A stretch of DNA of 64,000 nucleotides from JBKCUI01 sp052161625 (GTDB taxonomy: Bacteria > Planctomycetota > Planctomycetia > Pirellulales > Pirellulaceae): assembly GCA_052161625.1 (NCBI GenBank), contig CP197412.1. One strand, given 5' to 3'. A program made the translations under genes and the position numbers. Positions 24,645 through 33,920 of this stretch are shown piece by piece. Each line of letters starts with the position of its first letter. The first letter of the stretch is position 1. Below the pieces are notes generated by a model. That model searched no databases. It had not been told where the DNA came from and saw nothing but the letters and a program-made list of their open reading frames with translations.

Positions 24645-24865
24645 CGTTCGCTTCTGGATAGCTTGAGAGCGATCCTGGCTGTCGTCGATAGTCGTATCAA
24701 CGTCAAGCCAGCTTTGAGGACTCCCAGTCCCGCCAAATTGAGAACGGAGGATTCAATGATCTTGGGGTTGTTCAAATCGGACAGAAATCCCAATCCGATC
24801 CAGAGGATGTAGAGGGCGAGTCCGACCAAAGCCCAGCCTGCGATTTCACGAAGCCAAAAGAACAT
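24641..24865 (-). CDS. Small membrane protein, last gene of the MoxR/DUF58 operon
   Basis: The 74-residue product has two hydrophobic segments (about residues 9-30 and 40-62) and a basic tail. Its start is 1 nt after the stop of the preceding membrane-protein gene, so it belongs to that operon. I do not recognise the family. The tight spacing and good membrane pattern argue that it is real. Confidence 0.7.
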   Translation of the reverse strand: MFFWLREIAGWALVGLALYILWIGLGFLSDLNNPKIIESSVLNLAGLGVLKAGLTLIRLSTTARIALKLSRSER

Positions 24866-24866
24866 A

Positions 24867-25700
24867 TCAATCTTCCTTGGGAGTGAGGGTGGTTTGATGA
24901 GCGGTCCTATCGGCCTCTCGTCTTAGTCGATCGCGGCGCGATAGGGCAACGATTCGCTTCATGTCAGGATAGAGCCAACGCATGGATTGCGCACGCATCG
25001 CAATGCTGGCTTCATCGGGGCGCAACCGCCGCCATTCCCATTCACGCAAAAGGATGGCGATGGCTAGGGACGCGACGATTAATTCAGGATTGGGCCAAAG
25101 GGTACCGTCCAAGCTTTGTACCCATCGGCTCCAACCTCGCCTCCCCTCCAACATAGGGTTCTTCCCGAGGAGAACAGCGGAAAGAGTCGCCAATCCGATT
25201 GCTAGGAGAAGGGTGACGACCCCTCGCACGAGAAGTTGGGTGAGAAAGCTGGCGAAGGAGCGATCTCTCGCTGAGGAGTGGGGGGAAGAGTCCCTCGCTG
25301 ATGCGTCGGGCTGGGACCGGAGGAGGTGGTGGACGATGCTTTGGTGCAGCGAGTGGTAATGCGTGCGCCAAGCGAACAGACAACCGGCCCATGCGGCGAG
25401 TTGAATGGATTCAAACCAAGCTTGGCTGCGCCCCGGGGTGCCTTGCGTACACCACGAGATGGCCAGCAAGAAGAGCAAAAACCATGTCGAGTGAACTCGC
25501 AACGATGCCCAAGCCAGGAATCCTGCAATGAGAAAAGCGATCGGACCCAGGATGGGTGCGATGTTGAGGATCCAGCCGTACATAGCGAGGGAGAACAGGA
25601 GCAATTGCGCGATCGCCACGGCAGTATGGGTCGCCACGGGTACGGAGATCGATCGGATATCGGGGGCGGTTAAGGGACGCGGGTTTGGAGGTGAGGTCAT
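24867..25700 (-). CDS. Multi-pass membrane protein of the MoxR/DUF58 operon
   Basis: The ATG at 25700 overlaps the DUF58 gene's stop (ATGA), giving 277 residues. There are about five hydrophobic segments (roughly 20-75 as two or three, 95-115, 150-175) and a C-terminal cytoplasmic part with WEWRRLRPDEASIAMRAQSM. Family unknown. Its position directly after DUF58 and before the 74-residue membrane protein suggests that it forms part of a membrane complex with the MoxR-associated proteins. Confidence 0.75.
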   Translation of the reverse strand: MTSPPNPRPLTAPDIRSISVPVATHTAVAIAQLLLFSLAMYGWILNIAPILGPIAFLIAGFLAWASLRVHSTWFLLFLLAISWCTQGTPGRSQAWFESIQLAAWAGCLFAWRTHYHSLHQSIVHHLLRSQPDASARDSSPHSSARDRSFASFLTQLLVRGVVTLLLAIGLATLSAVLLGKNPMLEGRRGWSRWVQSLDGTLWPNPELIVASLAIAILLREWEWRRLRPDEASIAMRAQSMRWLYPDMKRIVALSRRDRLRREADRTAHQTTLTPKED

Positions 25701-27544
25701 GATCTCGCTCCTGTCGGTGTGAATCGACCGGAACGAGCAAGTTCGACTTCCGCCAGGATCCATCCGATCGTTTCTTCGGTCGCACTGATGGAGAATGGAA
25801 TGCCTAGTTCCCGCATGGATCGTCGAACCGTGTCTGCCGTTTCTGCCGAGCGGACTCGGTCGGAGAACTGTCGCAGCTCCTCGGCGGTCGAGGGGAGGGG
25901 GCGATTCGCGATCGATTCGGGGCGTTCGAAATGGGGGGACGTCGAGATGACTACCACGCGATGATGTCGCGCCTTCGCCATCTTGAGAGCATCGAGTAAC
26001 TCAGAAAGTGGGCGAGAGGTTCCGAGCATGTCCACGAAAAGAACGTAGACCTCGTTGTCCTTGGCTCGCAACACCGATCGCTGGATCGCGCTGGCAATGG
26101 GACGCCAGTCGCGATGGGCGAACGAGTCCTTGATTTCGTTGGCTGCGATCATGGGCGATTGCCATTCATGGCCATGCTCCATGAGAAACCTTTGCAGTTG
26201 GGGTGCGAGAGATTGCGTATCGGCCAGCATGGCTGCGTGTTCCTGGATCGATAGTCGATAGCGATGGGCCAGAAGATTAGCCAGCTGAACATGTTGACGA
26301 CGAGTGGCGGAACCGAGACCGTCGAACCAGGAAAGGCCGGTTGGATTGATGGCGGGTCTTAACCACCGGGGATAGTATTCGCTGGCAAAGGCGAAGGCAG
26401 TCGATTGTAGGGATTCGCTCCAGCCGACGTTTTGTGGAAATGCTTGGCTCGAGAATCGTGAGAGGTTCTGTGCGATCCGGTAAAAGCCCTTATCTCCTGC
26501 GGCGGCTGGCAACAAGAGCTCTTGCTGGCCATCGAGCAGGCATGCCCCGACCCAATCCCCGTGCTGGGTGGCAATGCGGGCGATACTGGTCGCGACGCTG
26601 TTGATTTGATCGAGTGTTCGATGGCCAAAGCTGCCGATACGGGTTGCAATCGTTCCCTCCACGATCAAATGGATGCGAATGGGGATCTCGGTTTCGTATT
26701 GCCGAGTCATCCACGTTTCGCGGCGTGCCGAGGCCTTCCATGCGATCGATTTCGGGGGATCGCCATCGCGGTACTCGCGGAGTTCGAGCAGTTCGAACCC
26801 CATCCCGGGCCTTCGTTGCCGGTGAATTCCGTGGTGGGGTATCGCGTTTTGGTTCTTGAGCAGGGATCTCAGTTCAGGGCCTTCGCGGTAAGCAGGTAGC
26901 ACATGGATCCGTTGGCGGCATTCCAGGGTATCGTCGTACCGATACCACCCCCAAGCATCGCGGAGCTCCAATCGGACCCCTGGCAAAATCGCATGTCCGG
27001 CGGCGAGCGGTCGGACCCAATAGCGGATAGCGCGAAGTTTGGGGGTAGTGGCTGCGTCCTCATCGAAGGGAGGATGATCGCGATCGGGAACCGCGGTGAT
27101 CCATTGGTTCAAGCTTCGCAGGCATCGTGAAAGGAACGGAATTTTCGCTGTGGATGGGCCCAAAGAATTGCGGCCAAAAGAATGGGACGAGGCAGTGTCG
27201 ATCGAAGGGGCGGGATCGCGTGTTGCGGGCGCGAACAACGGAGGGACTTGGTCGCGTATCACAAGCCGCTTGGGGATTCGGCCTCGACTTTCCAGAGTGA
27301 GTTCCACCGGGACTTGCCGACCTGCCCACAGAAAGCCGGACTCCCCATCGCGCTCTTGGATCCGTCGCGTGGCCTTCAAGCCCCAGCGGAACCAAGCGCA
27401 TTGGATGCGAAAGACAAGAAAGGCGACGAACATCCAGAGCAACATCATTCCAGCGAGAATCGCTAGCTGAAGATGTTGATCCCACAGCGCGAGCAGAAGC
27501 CCGCAGAAGGTCATCAATGCAACCCATTTCCCCTTGGTCGTCAT
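25697..27544 (-). CDS. DUF58 domain protein (MoxR partner)
   Basis: The 615-residue product has two N-terminal transmembrane helices (about residues 8-45), a beta-rich extracytoplasmic or lumenal domain, and the DUF58 motif GFELLELREYRDGDPPKSIAWKASARRETWMTRQYE at about residue 250-290, followed by a von Willebrand A-like region (VYVLFVDMLGTS). DUF58 proteins work with MoxR ATPases, encoded here by the gene just upstream (42 nt gap). The protein is longer than many DUF58 proteins. Confidence 0.88.
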   Translation of the reverse strand: MTTKGKWVALMTFCGLLLALWDQHLQLAILAGMMLLWMFVAFLVFRIQCAWFRWGLKATRRIQERDGESGFLWAGRQVPVELTLESRGRIPKRLVIRDQVPPLFAPATRDPAPSIDTASSHSFGRNSLGPSTAKIPFLSRCLRSLNQWITAVPDRDHPPFDEDAATTPKLRAIRYWVRPLAAGHAILPGVRLELRDAWGWYRYDDTLECRQRIHVLPAYREGPELRSLLKNQNAIPHHGIHRQRRPGMGFELLELREYRDGDPPKSIAWKASARRETWMTRQYETEIPIRIHLIVEGTIATRIGSFGHRTLDQINSVATSIARIATQHGDWVGACLLDGQQELLLPAAAGDKGFYRIAQNLSRFSSQAFPQNVGWSESLQSTAFAFASEYYPRWLRPAINPTGLSWFDGLGSATRRQHVQLANLLAHRYRLSIQEHAAMLADTQSLAPQLQRFLMEHGHEWQSPMIAANEIKDSFAHRDWRPIASAIQRSVLRAKDNEVYVLFVDMLGTSRPLSELLDALKMAKARHHRVVVISTSPHFERPESIANRPLPSTAEELRQFSDRVRSAETADTVRRSMRELGIPFSISATEETIGWILAEVELARSGRFTPTGARS

Positions 27545-27586
27545 GGTGCGAACCGGTTTCTCTTTCCGAGGAAAGATTCTGGAGGC

Positions 27587-28555
27587 TTAGGAGGACGAGG
27601 TTTGGACGACGGGAACGGTTTGAACAAGTCGTTGCACAATCGAAGAAACGGTCTGCCCGTCCATTTCCGATTCGGGGCGCAGGATGACGCGATGCCCCAG
27701 GACCGGTAGCAATTGGGCTTGGACATCCGCATGGGTCACAAACGATCGTCCTTCCAGGAGGGCATGGACCCGTGCCGCCTTGAGCAAGTAGATAGCGGCG
27801 CGAGGGCTCGCTCCCAGTACCAAATCGGGGTGGGTGCGGCTGGTGCGGACGAGATCGATCACATATTCCTTCAGCTCTTTCGCGCAGAAGACTTGGTCGA
27901 TCCCTTTTTGGAACATCAGAACTTGCTCTGCCGCACAGATCGGGGAAGGCTTGGAAACGGGTTTCGAATGGACCTCCAGCATCGAAATTTCTTGATCGCG
28001 CTCCGGATAGCCGACGAGGATTCGAAAGAGGAAACGATCCAACTGTGCTTCCGGCAATCGGTAGACCCCTTCCTGTTCGATGGGGTTTTGGGTTGCCAGG
28101 ACCATAAATGGTTCAGGGAGCGGAAGGGTTTTCCCTTCGATCGTCACTTGCTTCTCCTGCATCGCTTCCAGCAGCGACGATTGGGTTCGAGCCGGTGCTC
28201 GATTGAGCTCGTCGGCGAGGAGCAGTTGGCAGAATACGGGCCCTTTCCGGAGGACGAAGTTAGAAGTTTGGCGATCGAGGACTTGCGTTCCGGTCACGTC
28301 GGCTGGAAGCAAGTCGGGTGTGAACTGAATTCTCTCGAAGTCGAGTCCAAGAGCGGCGGAGAAGCATCGGCATAGCGTTGTCTTAGCCGTACCGGGTACT
28401 CCTTCGAGTAAAACGTGGCCCGATGCGAGCAATGCCATCAGCATTTGGTCCACAACGTTCGCTTGTCCCACGACGATTTGTCCGATCGATTCCTGCAACC
28501 GGTGTCGAAGATCGCGAATGGCGGAAGGTGGAAAAGGAAGAGGCGAGCTGTTCAC
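27587..28555 (-). CDS. MoxR-family AAA+ ATPase (copy 2)
   Basis: The product shows VVGQANVVDQML, Walker A GVPGTAKT, FTPDLLPADVTGT, Walker B LLADELNR and ATQNPIEQEGVYRLPEAQLDRF. Walker B has ADELNR where copy 1 has ADEINR. I propose the GTG at 28555 (322 residues), because the next upstream ATG (28669) would overlap the preceding gene by 80 nt and add a tail without family similarity; that longer form is not excluded. It lies in order with DUF4129, DUF4350 and DUF58 genes, the standard module thought to assemble or remodel envelope proteins. Confidence 0.88.
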   Translation of the reverse strand: MNSSPLPFPPSAIRDLRHRLQESIGQIVVGQANVVDQMLMALLASGHVLLEGVPGTAKTTLCRCFSAALGLDFERIQFTPDLLPADVTGTQVLDRQTSNFVLRKGPVFCQLLLADELNRAPARTQSSLLEAMQEKQVTIEGKTLPLPEPFMVLATQNPIEQEGVYRLPEAQLDRFLFRILVGYPERDQEISMLEVHSKPVSKPSPICAAEQVLMFQKGIDQVFCAKELKEYVIDLVRTSRTHPDLVLGASPRAAIYLLKAARVHALLEGRSFVTHADVQAQLLPVLGHRVILRPESEMDGQTVSSIVQRLVQTVPVVQTSSS

Positions 28556-28589
28556 AGAGTTCTTTGTAGGGTTGGGAGCGGCTGCTCGA

Positions 28590-30044
28590 CTAGGAAGGCG
28601 CAAGGTTGGCGGAGGCCAGTTTCTGTCCTGGCCGATGGCGTTTGAGAAGATCTCGAATCCAAAAAGCAAGATTCTCTAGATCGCCGTCGGAGGTAGTTGT
28701 CCGACCACCGAAGACCGCCGTGGCGAGAATCGACTCGATATGGATACGGTCCTCGTGCGACAAGCTCTCATGGGGCAGATCCTTGATCTCCTCCAGGCAA
28801 CGCCTCCATTCGGCGAGAGTCTCCGACCCTGACCACACTCGCGAGAATTCGCGTGCGAGAGATTCTGCGGCGATTTTATTCTGAAGATCGAGTGGTTGCG
28901 ACTGGAGTAGCAATTGCCTTGCCGTTCTCGGAGGCTTCGTGTGGGGAATCGGACGAAAGAGGGGTGCGCGGCGGAGCAGCATCCAAAGGATCCCTGCGGC
29001 TAGAAGCCATCCGAGCGCCTGCCATACCCATCGTGTGTACCGTTCGGGTGAATAGCCTCGTGGTTGATCTCGCAGTCGACGATTGATGCGATCGGTCTGC
29101 GCGGACTCTGCCAAGGCGCGGTTGGCGACAGCCAAAAGCGTTTCCATGCGAGGCATTGGAGGGGTGGGTGGGACAGTCTCGTCGGGAGGTTCTGGGGGCA
29201 ATAGTGCTTCGATAGGAAACTCTTCTTGCGTTTCTTGGCTAACCATCATGGTAAACGCGCTGCGGTTGTCCTCCGCAAGCCAGTCCGCCAGCTTCGCCGC
29301 AAAGGCACCATTGTCCTCGTACCACAACATGCCGTTGGAAAGAATGCTCGGGTCCGACAGGATGACAATATCGCTCGTTGTCAAAATAGACTCGGGTGCA
29401 TCGAAACGTTCGGAAGTGAGTTTGCTTTCGAGTGTTCCCACGATGCCCACCGGTTTGCGTTCTGCAGTTTTGGGACGGATGTTATCGGGCAACGTCATCA
29501 AGTTTTGCCATCGGTACCGGTCGCTTCGACGGACGATCCAACCCGTGCGATTCGTGGCGATCGAGGTGAGGGATTCGGTTAATGGATGACGGACTGCGAG
29601 GTTTCGTAAAAGGATGCAGTCACCGAATCCACGGAGCCGATCGGCAGGGTTCTCGGTGAGGGCAGGGCCTCGCTCGACCTGCGCCAATTGCGAGTTCCGC
29701 AGCGAATCGACCGCGATCAAAAGCCTTCCGCCCGATGCGACGTAGGAGTCGCAGCTTTCCCAAAAACGGTCGGTAAGGGAGCTTGTGTCGCCCACAATGA
29801 GAAGGGAATGGCTGGTCGGATGGGCGAGGGTGTTGGAGAGTTTTGGCTCCACTTCCAAGCCCTTTTGCTGAAGCAAGATTTGCAAGAGCTCGTATCGGAA
29901 ACTCCAAGCGGGATCGTTGGTATCGATGCTGGGAGTGGCTTGCCCCCACGCGTGTGAGCCTGTGAAGAACGCGGCGAAGAATGTTGCGAGAACGATGATG
30001 CCGAATGCGAAGAACCATCGCTGCAGGAATGGACCAGATCCCAT
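28590..30044 (-). CDS. DUF4350-like membrane protein (operon 2)
   Basis: The 484-residue product begins at ATG 30044 with a gagagg ribosome site about 8 nt upstream and a signal-like hydrophobic segment (residues 10-30). The body has the DUF4350 pattern: SLLIVGDTSSLTDRFWESCDSYVASGGRLLIAV, then SDIVILSDPSILSNGMLW. A transmembrane helix lies near residue 365 (WVWQALGWLLAAGILWMLL), followed by a cytoplasmic tail with RTARQLL. It is the counterpart of the gene at 1794-3230. It starts 11 nt after the DUF4129 gene. Confidence 0.75.
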   Translation of the reverse strand: MGSGPFLQRWFFAFGIIVLATFFAAFFTGSHAWGQATPSIDTNDPAWSFRYELLQILLQQKGLEVEPKLSNTLAHPTSHSLLIVGDTSSLTDRFWESCDSYVASGGRLLIAVDSLRNSQLAQVERGPALTENPADRLRGFGDCILLRNLAVRHPLTESLTSIATNRTGWIVRRSDRYRWQNLMTLPDNIRPKTAERKPVGIVGTLESKLTSERFDAPESILTTSDIVILSDPSILSNGMLWYEDNGAFAAKLADWLAEDNRSAFTMMVSQETQEEFPIEALLPPEPPDETVPPTPPMPRMETLLAVANRALAESAQTDRINRRLRDQPRGYSPERYTRWVWQALGWLLAAGILWMLLRRAPLFRPIPHTKPPRTARQLLLQSQPLDLQNKIAAESLAREFSRVWSGSETLAEWRRCLEEIKDLPHESLSHEDRIHIESILATAVFGGRTTTSDGDLENLAFWIRDLLKRHRPGQKLASANLAPS

Positions 30045-30055
30045 GCGTTTACCTC

Positions 30056-32035
30056 TCAACCGATCGTCTCGGCGGAAGCGCAAGCCCGAATCGCTTGCCG
30101 CATGCGTTCCAGTTCGTTCGAGTCCAGTCGATAGGTCTCGGGAGTATAGCGAGCCAAATCGTACAAGTTGGCTGCCTCGGCGACTTGTGGTTGCAAAGGC
30201 TCCTTTCGATGTCGCACATGCTCGACGACCCGTCGCGAGGTCCACCAAGACTCGAAGCCCCGCACCTTTCTCTCCAGAATCCAATGGAAGGCACGCACGG
30301 CATCTTCCCTTCCTTGGATGTCACCGAGCTGCGCTTCGGTCCGGCTCGCTTCGGCGGCTGCACGGCCCGTGATCCGGTCCAACATCACTCGCGATCGTGG
30401 AATCAGATACACCGTCAAAAGGAACAAACCGAACAAAAGAGGGACGAGCCAAAACCATACCGGAAGGCTTGGAAGGTCTCCCAAGCTCGGAAGGGAAAAC
30501 GGGGATTCCTCTGCTGCCTTCTCTGGTGCATCGTCTTGTTGTGGTTCTGAGGCAGATGATCGCGCGCGGGGTGCGAGGGAGTTGCTATCGGTGAACCAAC
30601 TCAATCGAGATCCGTCTTCTTTGTCGCTTCGAGGGATCCCCTCACCCCAGCGGTTATTGCTGCCGTTGAACGCTTGGCCAACCGGGTTGGGATCGCTAGA
30701 ACGAGACGGCTTGGGGGGATTCGAAGCAAGGCGTTGGGAGGGGGAACTCGAGGGTTTGGATGTCGGTGGTGTGGCGACCTGGTCCGATTCCCGGTTGGGA
30801 TCCTGAGCGGGATCGAGTCGCTTTTGTTCGACACCGACCGCTTCTTTTGCGATTTGTTGGAGAAAGGAACTAAGCCCGAGTTCGCGGAGTTTGCGTCGAA
30901 TCATATCGACCGAGGATTCGGAGGACGCACCGCTCGAGGGCTGGAGGCCCGCTTCCCGCGTGCTTCGAGAGGCGTTCCGGGACAGGGCTTGCTGGCGTTG
31001 TTGCATCCGATGTTCGGCCAAGGCTCGTTGACGTTGGATCTCATCCCAGCGTTTCTGAATCCGTTCAAGTTCTGCGCGTTGCCATTCTTCCTCCGAGGTC
31101 GCATCCAACTCCGTCCCTTTGGAATTCGCAGCAAGCCCGGTTTCGTTTTGGGGATCGCTCGTCGACCCTTTGGTGCCCGGAGCGTTGCCGCGTCGCGATG
31201 GGTCGGGATTCTGCGAGGCGTTTTGGGGCGAATGGGCATCCGCATCGTCGTTCCAAGGTCTTCCATTGGAAGCGTCCCGTTGATTCGGGGAGGGTGACTT
31301 GGCGGAAGAGTCCTTGGAGGATGGACCGGCGGTGGATTCGTCCGAATAGGGAGTCGTGGAATTTCGGTAGGCGTTTTGGTCGTTGGCACCTCCGGTTCGA
31401 TTTTCCAGCAGCTCTTGCAATTGCCTCTCTAAGTCCTCCGGAGAGGGCTCAGGGGATCCTGCATCAGGGGAGCCATTGCCTTGGGTTTCGCCGCGCTGCT
31501 GGCCCTCTCGCTGCGGACGGGTTCGTTCGGCGGAGCGAGCGATCTCCTCGGCAAGCATTTTGAGTTCGGGGGAGTTCTCCATTTGCTGTCGCAAAGACGG
31601 GGGGAGATCATCCAGGCTTTTTGGGGGGCCGTTCGGAAAGGCTTGTTGACTGAACGATTCGGCCAGTTGCTTCAATTGTTCGCGCTGGGATTGGGAGAGG
31701 TTTTGGAGTTGATCGCTCAGTCCGGGGTTGTCCTGGAACGCCTTTTGAAGTTGTTGCCAAGAGAACGGATCCGACGACGGTTTGTTGCGCTTTTGCAGGC
31801 GAGCCAAAAGTTCGAACGGGTTCGGGGGTTGGCCTTGCGTCGTATCGAGCGGGATCCAGCGTTGGAATTCCGTCTCGCGGCTGCTAGGTGGCGAACCGCT
31901 TGCAAGGGGGAGGAGGCGAGCGCTCTGACTGTTTGGAACGGGCGGGCTGTTTTGAGCCAGAAGGAAGCAGGTGGGAGCCAACCACCCCAGAGCCACGCAA
32001 GCTGCCGTTCGGATAAGTTTCGTCGCGTTGTGCAT
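30056..32035 (-). CDS. DUF4129-type protein with long low-complexity region (operon 2)
   Basis: The 659-residue product (ATG 32035; an alternative is 32068) has a signal peptide ending near LLAQ, then about 450 residues rich in Ser, Pro, Gln, Asn and charged residues with coiled-coil stretches (WQRAELERIQKRWDEIQRQR). One transmembrane helix follows (LPVWFWLVPLLFGLFLLTVYL, about residue 530) and the C-terminal DUF4129-like domain (REDAVRAFHWILERKVRGF, YTPETYRLDSNELERM). It heads the six-gene minus-strand operon. The long disordered part is not present in the shorter paralogue at 952-1797. Confidence 0.78.
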   Translation of the reverse strand: MHNATKLIRTAACVALGWLAPTCFLLAQNSPPVPNSQSARLLPLASGSPPSSRETEFQRWIPLDTTQGQPPNPFELLARLQKRNKPSSDPFSWQQLQKAFQDNPGLSDQLQNLSQSQREQLKQLAESFSQQAFPNGPPKSLDDLPPSLRQQMENSPELKMLAEEIARSAERTRPQREGQQRGETQGNGSPDAGSPEPSPEDLERQLQELLENRTGGANDQNAYRNSTTPYSDESTAGPSSKDSSAKSPSPNQRDASNGRPWNDDADAHSPQNASQNPDPSRRGNAPGTKGSTSDPQNETGLAANSKGTELDATSEEEWQRAELERIQKRWDEIQRQRALAEHRMQQRQQALSRNASRSTREAGLQPSSGASSESSVDMIRRKLRELGLSSFLQQIAKEAVGVEQKRLDPAQDPNRESDQVATPPTSKPSSSPSQRLASNPPKPSRSSDPNPVGQAFNGSNNRWGEGIPRSDKEDGSRLSWFTDSNSLAPRARSSASEPQQDDAPEKAAEESPFSLPSLGDLPSLPVWFWLVPLLFGLFLLTVYLIPRSRVMLDRITGRAAAEASRTEAQLGDIQGREDAVRAFHWILERKVRGFESWWTSRRVVEHVRHRKEPLQPQVAEAANLYDLARYTPETYRLDSNELERMRQAIRACASAETIG

Positions 32036-32081
32036 CTTGAAAGCCGAGGAGGTAAGGTCCCGTTGCAAACGAGCCCTATTG

Positions 32082-32131
32082 TGCCGGTGCAGGACAGGCC
32101 TATTGTACCGGGGCAGGATAGACAGTGTGGA
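32082..32131 (-). promoter_or_regulatory. Possible tandem promoter elements upstream of the MoxR/DUF58 operon
   Basis: Two direct copies of a ~24-bp sequence occur here. On the minus strand each carries a -10-like word, TACAAT and CACAAT, followed by agg. They lie 50-95 bp before the ATG at 32035. No clear -35 is seen, so this is tentative. Confidence 0.3.
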
Positions 32132-32178
32132 AGTTTTTTACCTGCCTGCTCTCTCGCATGTCACCGCGCGTGGTTCGC

Positions 32179-32769
32179 TTAGCGGGGAGTGGGGCGGCGC
32201 CAAGCTGCATTGGGATCGAGGGTCGCGGTCTCTTCCTCGGGGCCCACAGGGGTGTTGGCAGGCGAGGTGTTCGAAGATGCGACTCCGGATCCTACCGAGT
32301 CCTTGGCAGCGTCGGAGAGAATCGCGGACGCTTGGATGACGCCTTGCCCAAGTCGGTCGATGCGCTGGGTTGCGGAGGAAACGGAGGCGTTCAAGGATTC
32401 TGCGGATTGATTGATTGTATCGCGCGCTTGATGTGTAACCGAATTCAATTGCGATTGGGCTTGGTGCAGCGAGGAGAGAAGCTGCGTGGTCGGTTGTTCC
32501 AGCGGGGACGCTTGCGACGTCTTCATTCCGGCGGGGGTATTACCGGTGGCGGGAGGTGCTCCGGTCGGAGCTAGATTGCTACCTGCGCCGTTGTAGGAGT
32601 TGGGAGTCGCGAAGGAGCCAGTGGCGGGTGCGGGAACGCGCGACGCGCTATTGACACCCAAGGTCTGGGGGAGCGAGTTGTTTAATCCGGTGCATCCGGT
32701 GGTTATGAAACCGAGAACGAGAGCCGCGCAGGTGGAAGCGGAGCGATACGAGCTGCGGATGGATAGCAT
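32179..32769 (-). CDS. Probable lipoprotein, Ser/Thr/Ala/Pro-rich
   Basis: The 196-residue product has a signal with a possible lipobox (FITTGC, Cys26), a low-complexity Ala/Pro/Thr/Asn region, and a helical amphipathic stretch (LSSLHQAQSQLNSVTHQARDTINQSAESLNASVSSATQRI) that could form a coiled coil. I do not recognise a family. It precedes the MoxR/DUF58 operon on the same strand, about 140 bp upstream, with possible promoter repeats between. Upstream of its start a 14-bp perfect tandem duplication lies at 32791-32818. Confidence 0.65.
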   Translation of the reverse strand: MLSIRSSYRSASTCAALVLGFITTGCTGLNNSLPQTLGVNSASRVPAPATGSFATPNSYNGAGSNLAPTGAPPATGNTPAGMKTSQASPLEQPTTQLLSSLHQAQSQLNSVTHQARDTINQSAESLNASVSSATQRIDRLGQGVIQASAILSDAAKDSVGSGVASSNTSPANTPVGPEEETATLDPNAAWRRPTPR

Positions 32770-32972
32770 GGCAAATCACCTTGTTCCTAAGGGTTTCCTG
32801 CGAGGGGTTTCCTGCGAGGACCAAAACAATGGGAGGTTGAAAGGGACTGTCGGGATCCATTCCAGGCTCCTACACTGTCCCGTTCCACTCTGCCTTGTAG
32901 CGATTCGGCGACGCGAGGATCAAGAGGGGATTGGGTATGATTTGGGGTAATAGGTAAGGCGGGTGGTTTGCG

Positions 32973-33827
32973 ATGGTGAAAATCGGTGCGCACATGAGTA
33001 TTGCCGGCGGCTACTACAAAGCCGTCGAAGCTGCGAAGGGCCTGGAGATGGATGTTGTCCAGATCTTTACGAAGAACAACAACCAGTGGGCGGCCAAGCC
33101 GATTTCAACTGAGGACGAGGCACATTTCTCCGAGTCGCTTCGGCGGACCGGGATTCAAAATCCTTTAGCGCACGCCTCTTATCTCATCAATTTGGGGTCG
33201 CCCAAAGAGGAATTGTGGCTCAAGTCGATCGATGCCATGGTGATCGAGTGGCAGCGGGCCGAGCAATTGGGGTTGGATGGAGTGGTGATGCATCCGGGGG
33301 CTTATGTGGATTCCAATCCCGAAGCGGGATTGGAGCGGATTGCTCAAGGGATTGATCGCGTGTTCGACAAGGTCGGAGCTGGGAAAGCTTGGTTGTTGCT
33401 TGAGAATACCGCCGGGCAAGGGTCTTGTTTGGGGTGGAATATGGAGCAGCTCGGATGGTTGCTTGCACGTTCGGGTGCGGCCAAGCGAGTGGGGGTTTGC
33501 TTAGACACATGTCACGCCCATGCGGCAGGCTATGACATGGCGACGCAAGAGGGATTCGCGAGGTTGGAGAAAGAGGCGCGCGAGCAAGGAGTTTGGGGGG
33601 CGATTCGGGCTTTGCATGTCAACGACAGCAAGAAGGGGTGTGGCTCGCGCGTGGATCGTCACGAGCACATCGGATTGGGAACGATCGGTGTGAAAGGCTT
33701 TGCGCGAGTCCTGCACCATCCCGATCTCAGTCAGTGCCCCATGTATTTAGAAACCGAGAAAGGGACCAACGACGAGGGAGAAGATTGGGACGGGGTCAAT
33801 TTGCGGGTGCTTCGCTCTCTTCTCTAG
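32973..33827 (+). CDS. nfo: Endonuclease IV (AP endonuclease)
   Basis: The 284-residue product cleaves DNA at abasic sites in base excision repair. It matches Nfo throughout: IGAHMSIAGGYYKAVEAA at the N-terminus, HASYLINL (zinc His), VMHPGAY, LLENTAGQG, VCLDTCHAHAAGYD, ALHVNDSKKGCGSRVDRHEHIGLG and a final YLETEKG. All the metal-binding His/Glu/Asp motifs are present. The start fits the family. It could act downstream of the uracil-DNA glycosylase at 17430-18368. Confidence 0.95.
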   Translation: MVKIGAHMSIAGGYYKAVEAAKGLEMDVVQIFTKNNNQWAAKPISTEDEAHFSESLRRTGIQNPLAHASYLINLGSPKEELWLKSIDAMVIEWQRAEQLGLDGVVMHPGAYVDSNPEAGLERIAQGIDRVFDKVGAGKAWLLLENTAGQGSCLGWNMEQLGWLLARSGAAKRVGVCLDTCHAHAAGYDMATQEGFARLEKEAREQGVWGAIRALHVNDSKKGCGSRVDRHEHIGLGTIGVKGFARVLHHPDLSQCPMYLETEKGTNDEGEDWDGVNLRVLRSLL

Positions 33828-33831
33828 TCGA

Positions 33832-33888
33832 CCGATACTTTTCGAGATGGCCGATACTTTTCGAGATGGCCGATACTTCTCGGGTGGG
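33832..33888. repeat. Three tandem 19-bp repeats
   Basis: The unit ccgatacttttcgagatgg occurs twice exactly and a third time with four changes, directly after the nfo stop codon and before the convergent AAA ATPase gene. Confidence 0.85.
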
Positions 33889-33920
33889 TCGATAGTCGTT
33901 TTGGCTAGGGATGCTTGGGA

